A DNA stretch of 64,000 nt from Telopea speciosissima (Eukaryota > Streptophyta > Magnoliopsida > Proteales > Proteaceae), in NCBI RefSeq assembly GCF_018873765.1, contig NC_057922.1, forward strand, positions 12,289,563 through 12,353,562, in the 5' to 3' direction. The first letter of the stretch is position 1. Every line of letters starts with the position of its first letter. Both the position numbers and the translations under genes were made by a program. Of this stretch, positions 48,192-59,555 are shown one piece after another. The notes beneath the pieces are model-generated. The model was not told where the DNA came from. It did no database searches and worked only from the letters and a program-made list of their open reading frames with translations.

Positions 48192-48844
48192 CTTATTAAA
48201 CATGTCAGACTGAAGCTCAAAGCGTATAGTATTCGGTTGTTCCCAGTGCGAGGGTTCAACCTGATGGCCGCTTGACCGAAATTGTTCACCTAAAAGCCCG
48301 ATTAAGCCCGACTGATGCTAAATTGCTATTGTTGTAGATGAATTAGATGAATCAATCTAAGCCATTATCATCAGCGAATCCTTTTTGTTTAGTCAAGCGT
48401 TCAATTCGTACAACATTAAACTCTATACCTGGACTATTATCTTGGTAATACTAACCTTTTGATAATCAAAGCATTTATTTAATAGTCCGTTTAGAAATAA
48501 ATGACTCAATAGCCCGATTAAGGTTCGTTTAGCCTAATTGGTGATAGCCTGATTAAAGATCGGTACTTGATCGACCGTGTATAAATGAGACCATACGTAA
48601 CTTATGAGGACCGATTACTTAAATAGATCGATCATGATGTGGGATCCTAATGTTAGGGGGACCGATTAGACCCAACCCAAATCCGACTAGACCGATCCGT
48701 CGTACATAAAACCACTTGCTTCCTTTTATTTTTATAAACTTCTTACATATTCTGAAAGTATAATTGAATCAAAACTACTACCAAAAAACAAAAAAAAATT
48801 TGAATCAAAACTACCGGCGGCTAGAGAGACCTTGCTTGGATAGG
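48192..48844. other. Intergenic stretch with AGCCCGATTAA motifs
   Basis: No gene. Repeated GCCCGATTAAG / GCCCGACC motifs occur both here (48290-48550) and just left of the nested hAT pair (47030-47040). An older repeat may therefore have been split by the insertion at 47077-48191. Confidence 0.4.
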
Positions 48845-49375
48845 GCATAGTTATTGATTGAGAAAGGTGGTAGGCGAGAGAGACTCCTTGTTTGGACAGG
48901 TATAGTTGTTGATTGAGAAAGGGCAACCGCCCTGTTTTGGTAGGGAAGTGTATGAGCCTGATTGGGGATAAATACCGAAGAGATGGTCCACCAGACCTTG
49001 TCTTCTTTGTAGCTCTGATTGTGTAAGAGAGCGAAAAGGGGTCCCTAATCCCTATCAAGCGTGAGAGGATTTGTGCTATATTCACTAAGTATTCACTTAA
49101 GCTCTTGTCCGTGCTTCTTTCCTTCTTGTTTTTATGGAATTCAATTTTTTATTTTTTTTTCATGAAAAAGGAAACTTCAGTTCATGGTCTTTCTTTTTTC
49201 TTTCTCTCTGTGATCTCCACAATTCTCACTCTCCCGCTCCGATCTGCAGGCCTATTATTTGCTGGGTCGGTGGATCCCACTTCCTGAGTATCATCCGTTT
49301 ATTTTAATAGTCGCAAGACTCGGAACACTTGCACTGAACAGACTTCTTTGGAAGGAAGAGAGACAGGATCAGAGA

Positions 49376-52300
49376 ATGGCGATCGAGGATCGCGGGCAGG
49401 GTAACAAGCCCCACTTCTTCAAGCCCTTCCTACCCGATTCATATCAACAGCTCGTGAGTATCTCTCTCTCTCTCTCTTTTGACACTAGTCTAAGGATGTC
49501 AATCATACGGTTTACGGTATTCTATGGTACACTGTTCATATACCCCATAGCGATATCGTATCGAATATCGATTCGATAAATATATCTCATACCAATACCA
49601 TATCAAGTTGATTTGATATGGTATGGGTACTGTATGGAGTATTTTCAGCATTGTCCATACCGATACCAATATCGATATCGTATTGAATATTGATTCGGTA
49701 CAAATATCTCATATCCATACCTGATCCAGATCCTCTACTTCTAAATCCTTGGCAGCCATCGTCTATATATATGCACATCTAATGGTTCTTTAGAGATAAT
49801 TTCTAAATTTAAAATCCTTATTTATTTATCTCCACAATAAACCCCAACTGGTTCGATTGATCAAACCAAACCAAACGGATTTTGGAATTTTGGTTTGATC
49901 AACCGGACTAGTTGGGGTTTGTTGTGGAAATAATTAAGTAAGAATTTTAAAATTTGAAATTTTCTCCAAAGAACCGTTCGATGTGCATATAGAGATGTGG
50001 CACACCATGGGAGCGTGGCAGCAATGGCTGCCAAGGATTTGGAAGTAGAGGATCTGGATCCATCAATACCATATCGAATTTATTTGGTATAGTTCTAGAT
50101 AATTCGATACAAAAACAGTATCTATATTGACACCCTTACTTGACACTCAACCGTTGGTTACACCTGATTTTAGGTATTGGTATCGAATTGACTAATCGTA
50201 TTGAAATCGGGGCCATGATTTATATCTATACGATATCTGATACATATTATTGATATCGGTCAAAAATTAAAAAACGAACAATTTTTTGGCCAATTTGACC
50301 GATACCCGACCCGATCAATACTGACCGATACTTATCCGATACCATTAACTAAAACCATGGTTACACCAACCTTGGCATCTAGGTGGTGAGAATTGCAAAA
50401 ATAAAATTATTAACACGTCTAATGGCTTTTATAGGCAATCCCTAAAGCGTTTCTTAAGCATCTAGCTGGTGAGAATTGCAAAGATGGACAAGAAATCATA
50501 CTGAAGAATCATCACTGCAAAGACAAATCATGGCCTGTGAAGCTGAAGGGGTTTTGTTTTAAAGAGGGTTGGAGTGATTTTGTTAAAGACCATAAACTAT
50601 GTCTTGGAGAATTTGTAGTTTTTAGGCATGAAGGTGGATTAGTTTTCGATGTTATCGTATTTGGTCATTCTACATGTGAGAAGAAAAATTACCCAGCTCT
50701 TCTTATTAATATGGAAGATGATAACAGAGTCAAGGAGAAAGAAATCGAAGGTAATCTTGTAATTTCGATGGTCTTTCCACAGTGTGTGTATTTTGTTTCT
50801 TCACCACTTTTTTACTTATTAACAAATGGTTTTCTATTGGTTTCATGTGTTTTGAAGATTCAGTGAGTTCTGTTCCTCTAAGTGGCCGAGTCATAAGCCG
50901 TTCCATGACTCATTCTAACCAAAGAAAAGCAGCCATGAGTAGTTCCAACAGACAACCACCTTCTTTTGAGGACTTAGGAAAGCAATTCGAAGTCACGAAT
51001 CCTCACAGGGTGATGAACCTTCTTTTTTCTCTCTCTCTCTCTCTCTTTCTTTTTTAAAATATTGAAACAAAGGATTGTGTGTTACAGAGGCACCCGAGCA
51101 TTCCCAGGTACTTTTTGAGATCTAATGGTATAACCGGAAAATTCTTCAAAGTGATCATCAGAGATCAAAAGGGAAGGTCTTGGCCAGTGAACATAACTAG
51201 CAAGAACAGACTGGGAAACGGATGGTCAGAGTTCGTTTCTACAAATAGCTTGAAGGAAGAAGACATTTGTGTTTTCAAGCAAAGTAACTCGGGAAAATTG
51301 TCAGTTCTGAAATCCTTTTCATCTTGTTTCCTTGCCTTGTTCTTTTATTACAGTTCTAGGATTTTATTGTTGAAAGCTTTAAAAAAGGGGGAAGGGGGGG
51401 AAGATTTTGCTGACAACTTTCAGCATGGGTAATAAGCTTTGTGGTGTTCACCAACTTTTAACCCATACCACATGTTAAAAATTGGGTGTACCAATATTAT
51501 GAAAAAGGGAAAAAAACTAAGTGTTGGTAGTGTGGTTCCTCTACCAGACACAAGATGAGGTGAAATGATCGCTCCACCTCCTACGAAAGGAAAAAATTCC
51601 ACCCCTCTTGATGCTTTTGGGCATATTCCCATTGGCCCTTGTGCTTGTGCAGGAGTCACGCTGTTGGACAAAAAAACTCTTCCTTATGAAAAAAATACCT
51701 AACTTAGAACCTTACTCTAGTTCTATTACATATTTGTGTTGTGAATTGAGAGTGAGATCATCCATAACATAGACACACTCACCCATCCATGTCTATGTTA
51801 TCTATTACATGTCAATTGGTGAATACACAATATTCACCAGCCACTCTATATGTTATAAAGGGAGAGGGGTGGGATGGGAGGAACAGGGTGATCCTTTCTA
51901 TAGCCTAAGTCTCTTCTTTACCTCTTTATTCTCTTCCTCTCAAGACCTTATACCACATTCTCCTCATTTTATTTGTTGAATTACAAGGTTAAAATAAAAC
52001 TCCACACCAATGATACTAAACTTCTTTTCCTTTACTTTCTTACATTCTATTACCATTTGATTCCCTTTTTTTCTTATTTTATTTTTGCTCGGATCCATGT
52101 AATCGACCCCACTAAGTTGGGATAAGACTGAATTTGTTGTTATTATCATTGTTGTAGTTGACCCCCATTAGAAGACAGAATTTTTAAAGATATTTACAGT
52201 TTTCCAACCATATACCCTTTGCAAACCCATAATTAAACTTGACAAGTTTCATGGCATACTGACATTCTCTTTCGATGGTTTACAGAAGTAATAGATCAGG

Positions 52301-52810
52301 TGCACTTGTGCTGGATTTTACTGTTTTAAGCTCCAAGAATAGAGGGGCTCTAGTGAAAAAGGATTACCAGATTGAGCTCAGTAACCCTTCATTTGAGAAG
52401 ACTCTCACTCTATTCAACTTTAGAAACCATTGTTTGGTGAGTGCTTTCAATCCTCTCACTATGATGCTATATTCTTCAAAGATTATTTGAGTTAACACCT
52501 GAGCATTATCTTGTACTGTATTGTTTATCATCCTCGAATTTACTATGTTGTTTCACTTTTACAGTATGTCCCAATGAATTTTTCAAGATTGAACGGTCTT
52601 ATGGGAAAAAAATGCAAGACAACTCTCACAGATGGAAAGGGAAGGTCATGGAAAGTGGAACTGAACCATAGGAAGAGCGATGACCAAGTCTACATTTTAA
52701 GTGATTGGATTCAGATCTGTACTTCAAATGGCTTGAAGGAAGGTGATACCTGCACTTTTGAGCTCACTCGCAAAGGAAAGCGGAAGGTCATGGAGTTCTC
52801 CTTGCTTTGA
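49376..52810 (+). CDS. REM-type B3 transcription factor copy B, three B3 domains, 6 exons, 384 aa
   Basis: Intact sister of copy A; predicted nuclear DNA-binding protein. Exons: 49376-49453, 50435-50750, 50858-51009, 51088-51299, 52286-52436, 52565-52810; the 1155-nt frame is open. B3-1 is residues about 12-125 (HFFKPFLPDSY; WSDFVKDHKLCLGEFVVFRH; VFDVIVFGHSTCEK). A Ser/Arg-rich linker is at 132-165. B3-2 is about 172-275 (FKVIIRDQKGRSWPVNI). B3-3 is about 290-384 (CKTTLTDGKGRSWKVELNH), ending VMEFSLL. The exon 4 donor is TT|GTCAGT. The first ATG fits the conserved MAIEDRGQGNKPHFFKP start. Intron 1 carries a MITE that itself contains another. Expression is likely to resemble that of copy A's ancestor, since the promoter was duplicated too. 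Confidence 0.88.
49486..50138. mobile_element. hAT-like MITE in intron 1 of B3 copy B, 653 bp
   Basis: Outer ends include TAAGGATGTCAAT and ATTGACACCCTTA, flanked by tttgacac (49478-49485) and cttgacac (50139-50146). The empty site is visible in copy A, whose intron continues straight from the CT tract into the CCG(A)CGGTTGGTTACA sequence. The interior is rich in TATCGAAT / ATTCGATA motifs and holds a second, nested element. Confidence 0.75.
49723..50061. mobile_element. Foldback MITE nested inside the previous element
   Basis: Long inverted arms start GATCCAGATCCTCTACTT (left) and end AAGTAGAGGATCTGGATCC (right). Further pairing runs through CCTTGGCAGCCAT / ATGGCTGCCAAGG and AACCCCAACTGG / CTAGTTGGGGTT almost to the centre. 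The flanks tccatacc and tcaatacc differ at one base, a likely 8-bp target duplication. Confidence 0.75.
52094..52160 (-). mobile_element. Short SINE-like fragment in intron 4 of B3 copy B
   Basis: Contains GGATCCATGTAATCGACCCC and TAAGTTGGGATAAG, then a TTGTTGTTATTATC tail. Same dispersed family as 33065-33242 and 36238-36375. Confidence 0.5.
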
Positions 52811-54006
52811 ATCTGGCCATGAAAAGACTACCCAATCTCATTGAATCCTAGAAAGAAAAGGGTTCACAAAAGTGCTGAAACAAATTTGATGGAATTTGAT
52901 AATCTTATTAACAATAGAATGTGATTGTCTGAAACAAAATTTGAAATGAACCCAGAATGTCATCATTTGTTTCTCAAAGCTGAAACAAATTTGTTATACT
53001 TTAACAAGAACCCGTCTCTGCAACCAAAGCACCAACGAATTCATCCCCAAAAGCCAAATTAACCTAGAAACCAAATCACGATCTGAATTTTTTTTCTTAA
53101 ATCTGAAACAAGTTTTCCATGTTTTAACAATAATATTTCAAATATGCTTGAATTGTAAGAGGAAAAAAATCGATACCTGGCCACTCTCCCCGTGACAGAT
53201 CTTTTCAGCTTCAAAGGCCTAGTGGGATTGAATTAGATTTGTATACGTTAACCCCAGCCAAAAATGGCAGAATCTCCATTGAAGTTCTGGAAATCAATCT
53301 AGTACGCAGCACTATCAGAGGGATTGGCACCACTGGAGCAGAAAAATATGGCATTGGAATCGAGAATTGGGAGAACATTTTTTGAGGATCGACACTTGGC
53401 TGGCACAAGAGCAGTCGCTTCTCCGATGGATGGTAGACTGGTAAGTGAAGCCGAAAACCCTTTCCTGGTTTGAAGCAGATTTGAGCAGAGTGAGGAGTTG
53501 GTTCGTTGTTGTGTCTTTGGGGTATTGTTTGATTGGCAAGAAATAGGAATAGATAGAAAAGAAAGGAAAAGATGGCCAGAAGAATGCTGCGCGGTCAGGT
53601 GGCCCTGCATCAACGAGGGAACCATAGGAGTGGAATGGTCAATTCAAGGGGGTTATGTCTGGGCGCAAGGGCCATGCGTTAAGACAGCATTTTGTTTTTC
53701 TGAAGAAAAAAAAATAGAACGGAGACACGGACCCCCTCTCTCTCTCTCTCTCTCTATGAAATGATCCATATGTATAGGGATCTGGCTTCTCTCCAGCGCA
53801 CATCGTTTGGCTGGGGAGCTTTGATCCACATGCCAACACACATCCCGATGTACTAGTGTGTGGATCGAGGCCTCCCCAATCGTACGATGTGCGTTACACA
53901 TCATGCCACATGCCCAATCCTATTTATAGAGGACAAAGACAGAGAGGATGCATCGGCAAAAGGTGGTGCTCTCCCCCCAAAGAAAACAATATTGCCTATA
54001 TAATTT
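52811..54006. other. Downstream of B3 copy B; possible gene fragment on the minus strand
   Basis: A 108-codon minus-strand frame (53299-53625) is rich in Ser, Thr and Leu with few acids (SSLCSNLLQTRKGFSASLTS), like a plastid transit peptide, and ends without a domain. I do not recognise a parent. It may be a captured 5' gene piece. A (CT)n tract follows at 53736-53755. Confidence 0.3.
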
Positions 54007-54171
54007 TGGGAAAAAGTTATCTGTCTGGGAGTGTGGCCTACACCAGCACTCCCATGAGTCTCTCCTCTTCATGTGAAAAGACATCTCTGCCCTCTTGTTT
54101 TAAGGAGGAGAGAGATAGACACATGGGAGTGCTGGCGTAGGCCACACTCCCATATAAAAAACTGCTTCCCT
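54007..54171. mobile_element. Palindromic MITE, family P, best-preserved arms
   Basis: Left arm GGGAGTGTGGCCTACACCAG pairs with right arm CTGGCGTAGGCCACACTCCC. The ends are GGGAAAAAG and CTTCCCTT and the centre is TTTTAAGGAGGAGAGA. Same family as 13471-13638 and 39814-39972. Confidence 0.8.
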
Positions 54172-54571
54172 TTTTTAGGGAAAAGAAGTGTCTGGTTGTT
54201 CTCGCTAGAAATCAAATCTTGATAGCACTTTTTTCTTTAAATATATTATGGACGTTCAGCTTCGTCCATAAAACTACAACAATTACTCCTTGACTCCTAT
54301 TTTTTCTTTCGTTTTTTTTATTTTTTTATCTCTTTCCTATTTTCCCTCCTCCCTTTCTCGTGCACGCATCATATACTACATTTTCTTTGGCGTGAAATTA
54401 ATATGCCAACCATTACCTAAAAAAAAAAATTGAATATTCCAACAAATAGTGTCACTTCTTATATATTCCTTCCCTACATGTTATCCTGATATTTTATCGG
54501 AATGAGCCAAAATTTTGATTGGGTTAGGCCTTCTCCCCCCCCCCCCCCCCCCTTTAATGCTACCGCTTAGC

Positions 54572-54650
54572 TCCTTGGCTTCATAGTCTTTGTATAAATG
54601 AGGCCTTGTGCTCTTCTATTCAATATAATCTCCTTTTACCAAAAAAAAAA
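54572..54650 (+). mobile_element. Severely 5'-truncated LINE tail, 79 bp, with 15-bp TSD
   Basis: An insertion with only the 3' end of a LINE-like element (ends CTCCTTTTACC plus poly(A)) sits between direct repeats of atgctaccgcttagc (54557-54571 and 54651-54665). Long variable TSDs, loss of the 5' end and an A tail are the marks of target-primed reverse transcription. Confidence 0.8.
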
Positions 54651-54665
54651 ATGCTACCGCTTAGC

Positions 54666-55656
54666 ATGGTTTTCAATATTGGTTTCCGTTAGTATCTGTA
54701 TCAGATGGTTTTGCCTTTAATTTTGATAATTTTTTTTTTGATAAATTTGCCTTTAATAAGAACCTCTTTTTTTTTTTGTGTGGATAATAAGAACCTTTGG
54801 CCAAATATCAATATTGGCCCCCACCCATATGGATACCAATATTTGAAACCATGTTGCTTAGGGGTGTCAAATTCCATCCCAAACTCATCGGTCTAATTGA
54901 AAACGATCATAAAAATACAAACTAGACAACGTTTAGTATGCATTTTAGGTTGATTTTGTATTATTGAATGATAAAATTAGTTATTTTTATTGCTCAAAAA
55001 TGCACAATCAATCTAAAATGCATTCCAATAATGCATACAAACACAATCTTAATGTTTAATTTTTGTTTTTTAAAAACCAATTGGGCTGGCTGAAAGAAAA
55101 ATCTATCTCAACCAAAAAAAGCTCGATAACCATTTGTAAAATAGATAAGCAACTATGAAGGAGAATCACTTGAATGCGGTTTTCGACGGGTAGAAAAGTG
55201 TTTTGTGCGACAATGGGGGGTATGGTCAACCATTCCTAAATAGTGGCTGAACCCTTCCTGCACAGTGAAAAATATCTTTTTTCAATTTTGTTTATGGACA
55301 GAGAATCTCTGTCAGGCTGCCGTGTAGGGACATCAACATGAAAGAGATTTTTACTTTTATTTTTAGCAAATGCAACAGTAAGGGGATTACTTAAATAGAT
55401 TTTGATTAGCGAACTGGGCAATTGCAAATGTCCCCTGAAGGCTGAAATACTTCATTTTTATTAGCCAAGAAAGACTGTGGGGCCTTCCATTTCCCTGCAT
55501 GGGATTGCCACATTTCGCACTTGGAGAGAGCTTCCTCGGGAAAGATGCTAGAGCAGAATACCTCCGCAATTTTAAATTTGAAATTTAACTTTAAACTTTC
55601 CACCCACAACAAGAACAAACAGTAAATCAAAAAACAGAGAGAAATTCTTCTTCAAG
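54666..55656. other. Intergenic stretch upstream of B3 gene C
   Basis: No gene. A TAGGGGTGTCAAA motif at 54858-54870 is a typical left end of the hAT-like elements seen elsewhere here, but I could not place a right end. The promoter of the next B3 gene should lie in the last few hundred bases. Confidence 0.4.
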
Positions 55657-56409
55657 ATGGTGATTACCAAAATCAAACCCAGGAATCCACAGTTTTTCAA
55701 GCCCATCCTACCTGGTTCTTTTCATGAACTTGTAAGCCTTTTTCATCCATCTCTCTCTCTCTCTCTCTCTCTCTTTCAATCCATTAATCTTTATTAACAA
55801 AAAAAAAAAGATTTGTGGTTACTCTAAGTAAATTTGTTGCAGGCGATTCCCAGAGGGTTTCTGAAATACTTAAGAGAAGAGAAGTGTGAGGAAGGAGAAG
55901 CTGTGTTGAGAAACAGTGGCAAATCGTGGCGTGTAAAGGTTAATGGATTCTGTTTTAAAGAGGGTTGGTCTGATTTTGCTCGAGATCGTCATCTTCTTAT
56001 TGGGGATTTCGTGGTCTTCAGACATCAAGGTCACATGGTGTTTGATGTTTTAGTGTTCGATCGCAGTACCTGTGAGAAAGAGTACCCACCATTTCATGCT
56101 AAAATTGAAAATGAGGAAGGGAAGGTAGAAAATAGAGGCAAAGAGGAAATTGTTGAGAAGAAAATCAAGAGTAATTTCAAAGAAAAACCCTTCTAATTTT
56201 TATTTTTCTTCTTATTCTTATTATGGTTTCTCTTTGTTTGCATTGATGCCATTTTGATCTGGTTTTTAGACTTTAAAGTTTCAGTAAGAACTCGTTCAGG
56301 AGCGATTAAGGCAGGCAAAGAATATGCTGCCTCTTGCAAGTTTACAAATCCCTTTTTTGTGGCTCCGGTGGGGAAATATAATCTAACAAAGTATATTATG
56401 GTGAGTAGT

Positions 56410-56441
<32 letters not shown>

Positions 56442-57003
56442 GGTTTTGCATGAAACTATGAAATGAGTGTTTTTATGATTAATGGTGGACAGAGTATTCC
56501 AAAGGGCTTTGCGAGATCAAATGGTTTGATGGGAAAAAGCGGGTTTGATGTGATCCTCAAAGATCAAGCTCTTCGGTCATGGTCTGTGAAATTAAGACAA
56601 AAACTCGATGGTCGAGTGCATTTAGGAACTGGTTGGCGTGAGTTTGCACTTGCAAATCACCTGAAGAAAGAACAAATCTGCATTTTCAGGCTCATTTGCT
56701 CAGATAACAACATGTCAGTAATGAATCCTTAAATTTGAGCTCTGAAGACTGCAAACCCAAAAAGTAGAAAATGGAAAAAAAAAATTGATTTGGGGTTGCA
56801 TTCTTTTAGAGTTTGCAAATATTCATTTCTGAATCTGATGACATTAATTTTGTATTTGATTAATGTGCAGAAAACGTACTTCCTCTGATGATTTCAGACA
56901 TGAAGATGGGAACGTGGTATTTGATGTCACAGTGGTGGATTCTAAAGCTTCTGGGAGAAAATATCCACCGGCAGATGGGATCTTTAGCATATGTACTACC
57001 TAA
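55657..57003 (+). CDS. REM-type B3 gene C, two B3 domains, 5 exons, 295 aa
   Basis: Predicted DNA-binding protein. Exons: 55657-55731, 55843-56170, 56270-56400, 56493-56713, 56871-57003; the frame is open and ends TAA. B3-1 is residues about 12-120 (QFFKPILPGSFHEL; GWSDFARDRHLLIGDFVVFRH; VFDVLVFDRSTCEKEY). A Lys/Glu-rich linker is at 121-145. B3-2 is about 160-275 (FDVILKDQALRSWSVKLRQ; HEDGNVVFDVTVVDSKASGR). In the paralogues the corresponding exon 5 reads on into the first strand of a third domain; here it stops at GIFSICTT, and the third-domain exon downstream is decayed (next entry). The gene may still work with two domains, or be an early pseudogene. Confidence 0.8.
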
Positions 57004-57408
57004 TTGTACCATATGGAATAGTGGGGAACGATCTGGATTGATCATGATATCAAATGTAAAACTTAAATTCAATCATTTACACTCCCTATATCTATGTACC
57101 CTTTAGTTGTCCATGCTTCCTCTTTGTAGTCTCGGATTTTTCAATGTCTTGTTCTTCGACTTAAAAAGTCCATTTGGGTAATACATTACTTAACAATGTG
57201 ATCAGGGGACTTTGGGGTCATTTGTTCACAGAATTTCAGCCTCATGAGGCGTATTTGGTACTAGATGTTTTTCAGGTGCAGGGTTCAATGAGAGTATGCA
57301 CACATTGGTTTGGATGAGATTTTCAATTCAACTAGGGGTTGAGCAGTCTTTTTGCACACATAGGGAACCATGCGACTGGTTAACATTTTTTTTTTCCTTC
57401 AACAATAG

Positions 57409-57620
57409 GTATACAAATTTCTTTTTGAGACCATCCTAAAAGACAAAAATGGGAAGTCATGGCGGGTAAAACTGAAGCACAAGTAGAATAGCCAAACTTT
57501 CATACCAGGTGGTTGGAAAGAGATTTCTTCTCCAAATGGACTCAAATTAGGAGACGCCTTCAGTTTCGAGCTCATTTAGGAGGGAAAGAAAGATGAAGCT
57601 TGTTGAGTTCCCAATGCATT
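57409..57620 (+). pseudogene. Decayed third B3 domain exon of gene C
   Basis: After an AG acceptor-like site the frame reads VYKFLFETILKDKNGKSWRV and then KLKHK, a stop, NSQTFIPGGWKEISSPNGLK, LGDAFSFELI and a second stop. It aligns with the last exon of copies A, B and D from the CKTTL-position onward but lacks the first dozen residues. About 120 bp upstream is a diverged piece of the AATGAGAGCACGCACA-type repeat, which may have caused the loss. Confidence 0.8.
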
Positions 57621-57660
57621 GAATTGCTATGTTCTTTTTTATCCCCCTCCCCCACGAATC

Positions 57661-57808
57661 GTTATCCTCTCCTGTAGTTGCACGGTGCAGTACTGCATTG
57701 TGTGGCGTAGCAGAGACCATGTGGCATAGCAGGTCCCATATGGTGCACATGACCTCTACAGTCGCCACATGATGCAGTACTGCACCGTGCAGTAACTGCA
57801 TAGGATAA
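57661..57808. mobile_element. Foldback MITE, 148 bp
   Basis: Arms GTTGCACGGTGCAGTACTGC and GCAGTACTGCACCGTGCAGT pair, with further pairing through TGTGGCG / CGCCACA and terminal TTATCCT / AGGATAA. No coding capacity. Confidence 0.75.
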
Positions 57809-59002
57809 AAATTCCTCCCCCCCTAAAAAAAATAGACATTTTTTGTAACAAAAAAAATGTTATGTTTTGTGTTTTGTTATAGGGGAGGGTTCCCTCCGAA
57901 ACACGTGTGCAGTTTCAGGCAAAACTATGACGGGAAATACAGTAAATAGGGGTTGTATAAGACAGTTTGGGGGAGTGGTGTTACAGTGTTTTGAGTGGGG
58001 AAACTGACACCATTGTGCAATTTGGGTTTTGTGCTGGTGTCGTGGAGAACTTAAACCTTTGTTATGTTATTTTTTGGTTGAAAAATGAACCCGGATCAAG
58101 TCCTTCTATGGAATTGTTGTCCTTGTATATTGAATTGAGTGGGTCCTACTTCAATTTTTGTTTTTTTTTTAAATGTAAATGACACCTAAGGTAATTCAGA
58201 TTTTGCGAAATTGCAGCTAAGTTTTTTTTTGGGTGAATAGATTGCAGCTAAGTTACCTAACGTTTGCATATTATGTGGATTTGAATAACAGGAAGTGGGC
58301 TGGGCTGGGCTGGGCTGTGGGTTGGAATTAAGGGGGTGGGGCAGGATGAAGATAGAGGAATGTTGAAGGGTTGGACGGGGAAGGGGGCAGGGGAGGATGG
58401 GGTGGGGCTGGGTTGCAGGGGAGGGTGTGGTATTGCATGACAGGGTTGAATTGCAAGGGGGCAAGGTTTCAGATGGGGTGGGGTGGGGTTGTGGTGTAGG
58501 AGAGGGTGGAGGTGTCCTCAGTAAAAGAAGAGGAAGAAGTAGGCGTGGGTCCGGTCTCTCCCCAATCAAAATGGGACTTGATTTGGGGGGGGGGGGGGGG
58601 TGGGGTGGGTTGGGTTTGCCCGAAGGTAAGGATATAAAAGGGTAAAATTAGAAATTAAAATAAAATTGATTAAGCTGATTAGTGTTATCTTGATTTCGGT
58701 ATCAGAAGCATAATATGTGGAACATTAGAAACCATAGGCCATAGCTACACCACGGGACGCAATGGTTATTACCCATGCCCTTGTGTTCAGGCTAAGAGTG
58801 GCCTGCGATGCGCAACTGGGTGGTATTCTCTTTTCTTGATTTTAAAAAAAAAAAAAACAATGGCAAAAAAGAAAAGGTAAGCGGTAGTGGCTTTGTCGTA
58901 TGTCATAATTGCTCCCCTTTGTACAAGGATCTGGTGTGGGCTCACAATACTCGGATCAAAATCCAGACCGAGCTAAGGTGGAGTAGCACCAAACGTAAAC
59001 AT
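57809..59002. other. Intergenic stretch, G-rich low complexity
   Basis: No gene. The plus strand is strongly G-rich at 58299-58620 (GGGCT and GGGGT units, then a G-run near 58585-58600). Open frames over it, on both strands, are compositional artefacts. Confidence 0.5.
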
Positions 59003-59555
59003 TAGGGGTGCAAATTTGGCCCTGATGGCCCGAACCCGCCATGAGCCCAAACAGGGCCTGGGTTGAAATACCTTGGCCCTGAGTGCTGGTCAGGGTCAGG
59101 AATTTCTAGCCCTGAATTAGGGCCAGGCCGGGTCAGAGTTGAGGCCTCGGGGTGAGCCCGACCTGGCCCAACCAGACCCTGTTTTCTTTTTTTTTCTTTT
59201 TTTTTTTGTTCTTTCTTCTTTCTTCTTTTTTGTCTTTTTGTTCTTCTTCTTTCCAACCTTGCAAGCCCATGCATCTTTCTTTCCCAGCCTAACCAGGCCA
59301 TTCATCTCCCTTTCCCAACTTGGCCAGCCCATACATCTCCGTTTTTCAGCTTGGCCATTCCATGCATCCCTATTCCTCCCCATGGCTAGGACCAATCAAG
59401 GTCAATCGAGCCCAACCTTGAGGGAGGGTCAAGGTTGGATTTTTCTGACCTTAAATTAGGGCCGGGTCGGGTCTAAGCCCAATTTGGGCTGAGGTTTTAA
59501 AAGGCCTGCTCCCCCAACACCCCCCCTCCCCTACCCCAACCCTGTTGCAGCCCTA
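59003..59555. mobile_element. hAT-type element, 553 bp (GGGCCGGGTC family)
   Basis: Ends TAGGGGTGCAA and TTGCAGCCCTA. Flanking 8-mers gtaaacat (58995-59002) and gtaaacaa (59556-59563) match at 7 of 8 positions. It has the same internal motifs as 47077-48191 and a T/C-rich middle (59180-59250). The open frames in it encode only low-complexity peptides. Confidence 0.75.

Noticed and set aside
58186-58569. Pro-rich minus-strand frame with many HP and TP pairs
   Set aside because: Product of the G-rich simple repeat on the plus strand; no start context or domain.
59002-59395. Lys-rich minus-strand frames
   Set aside because: Inside the hAT element 59003-59555 and its T/C-rich middle; compositional artefacts.
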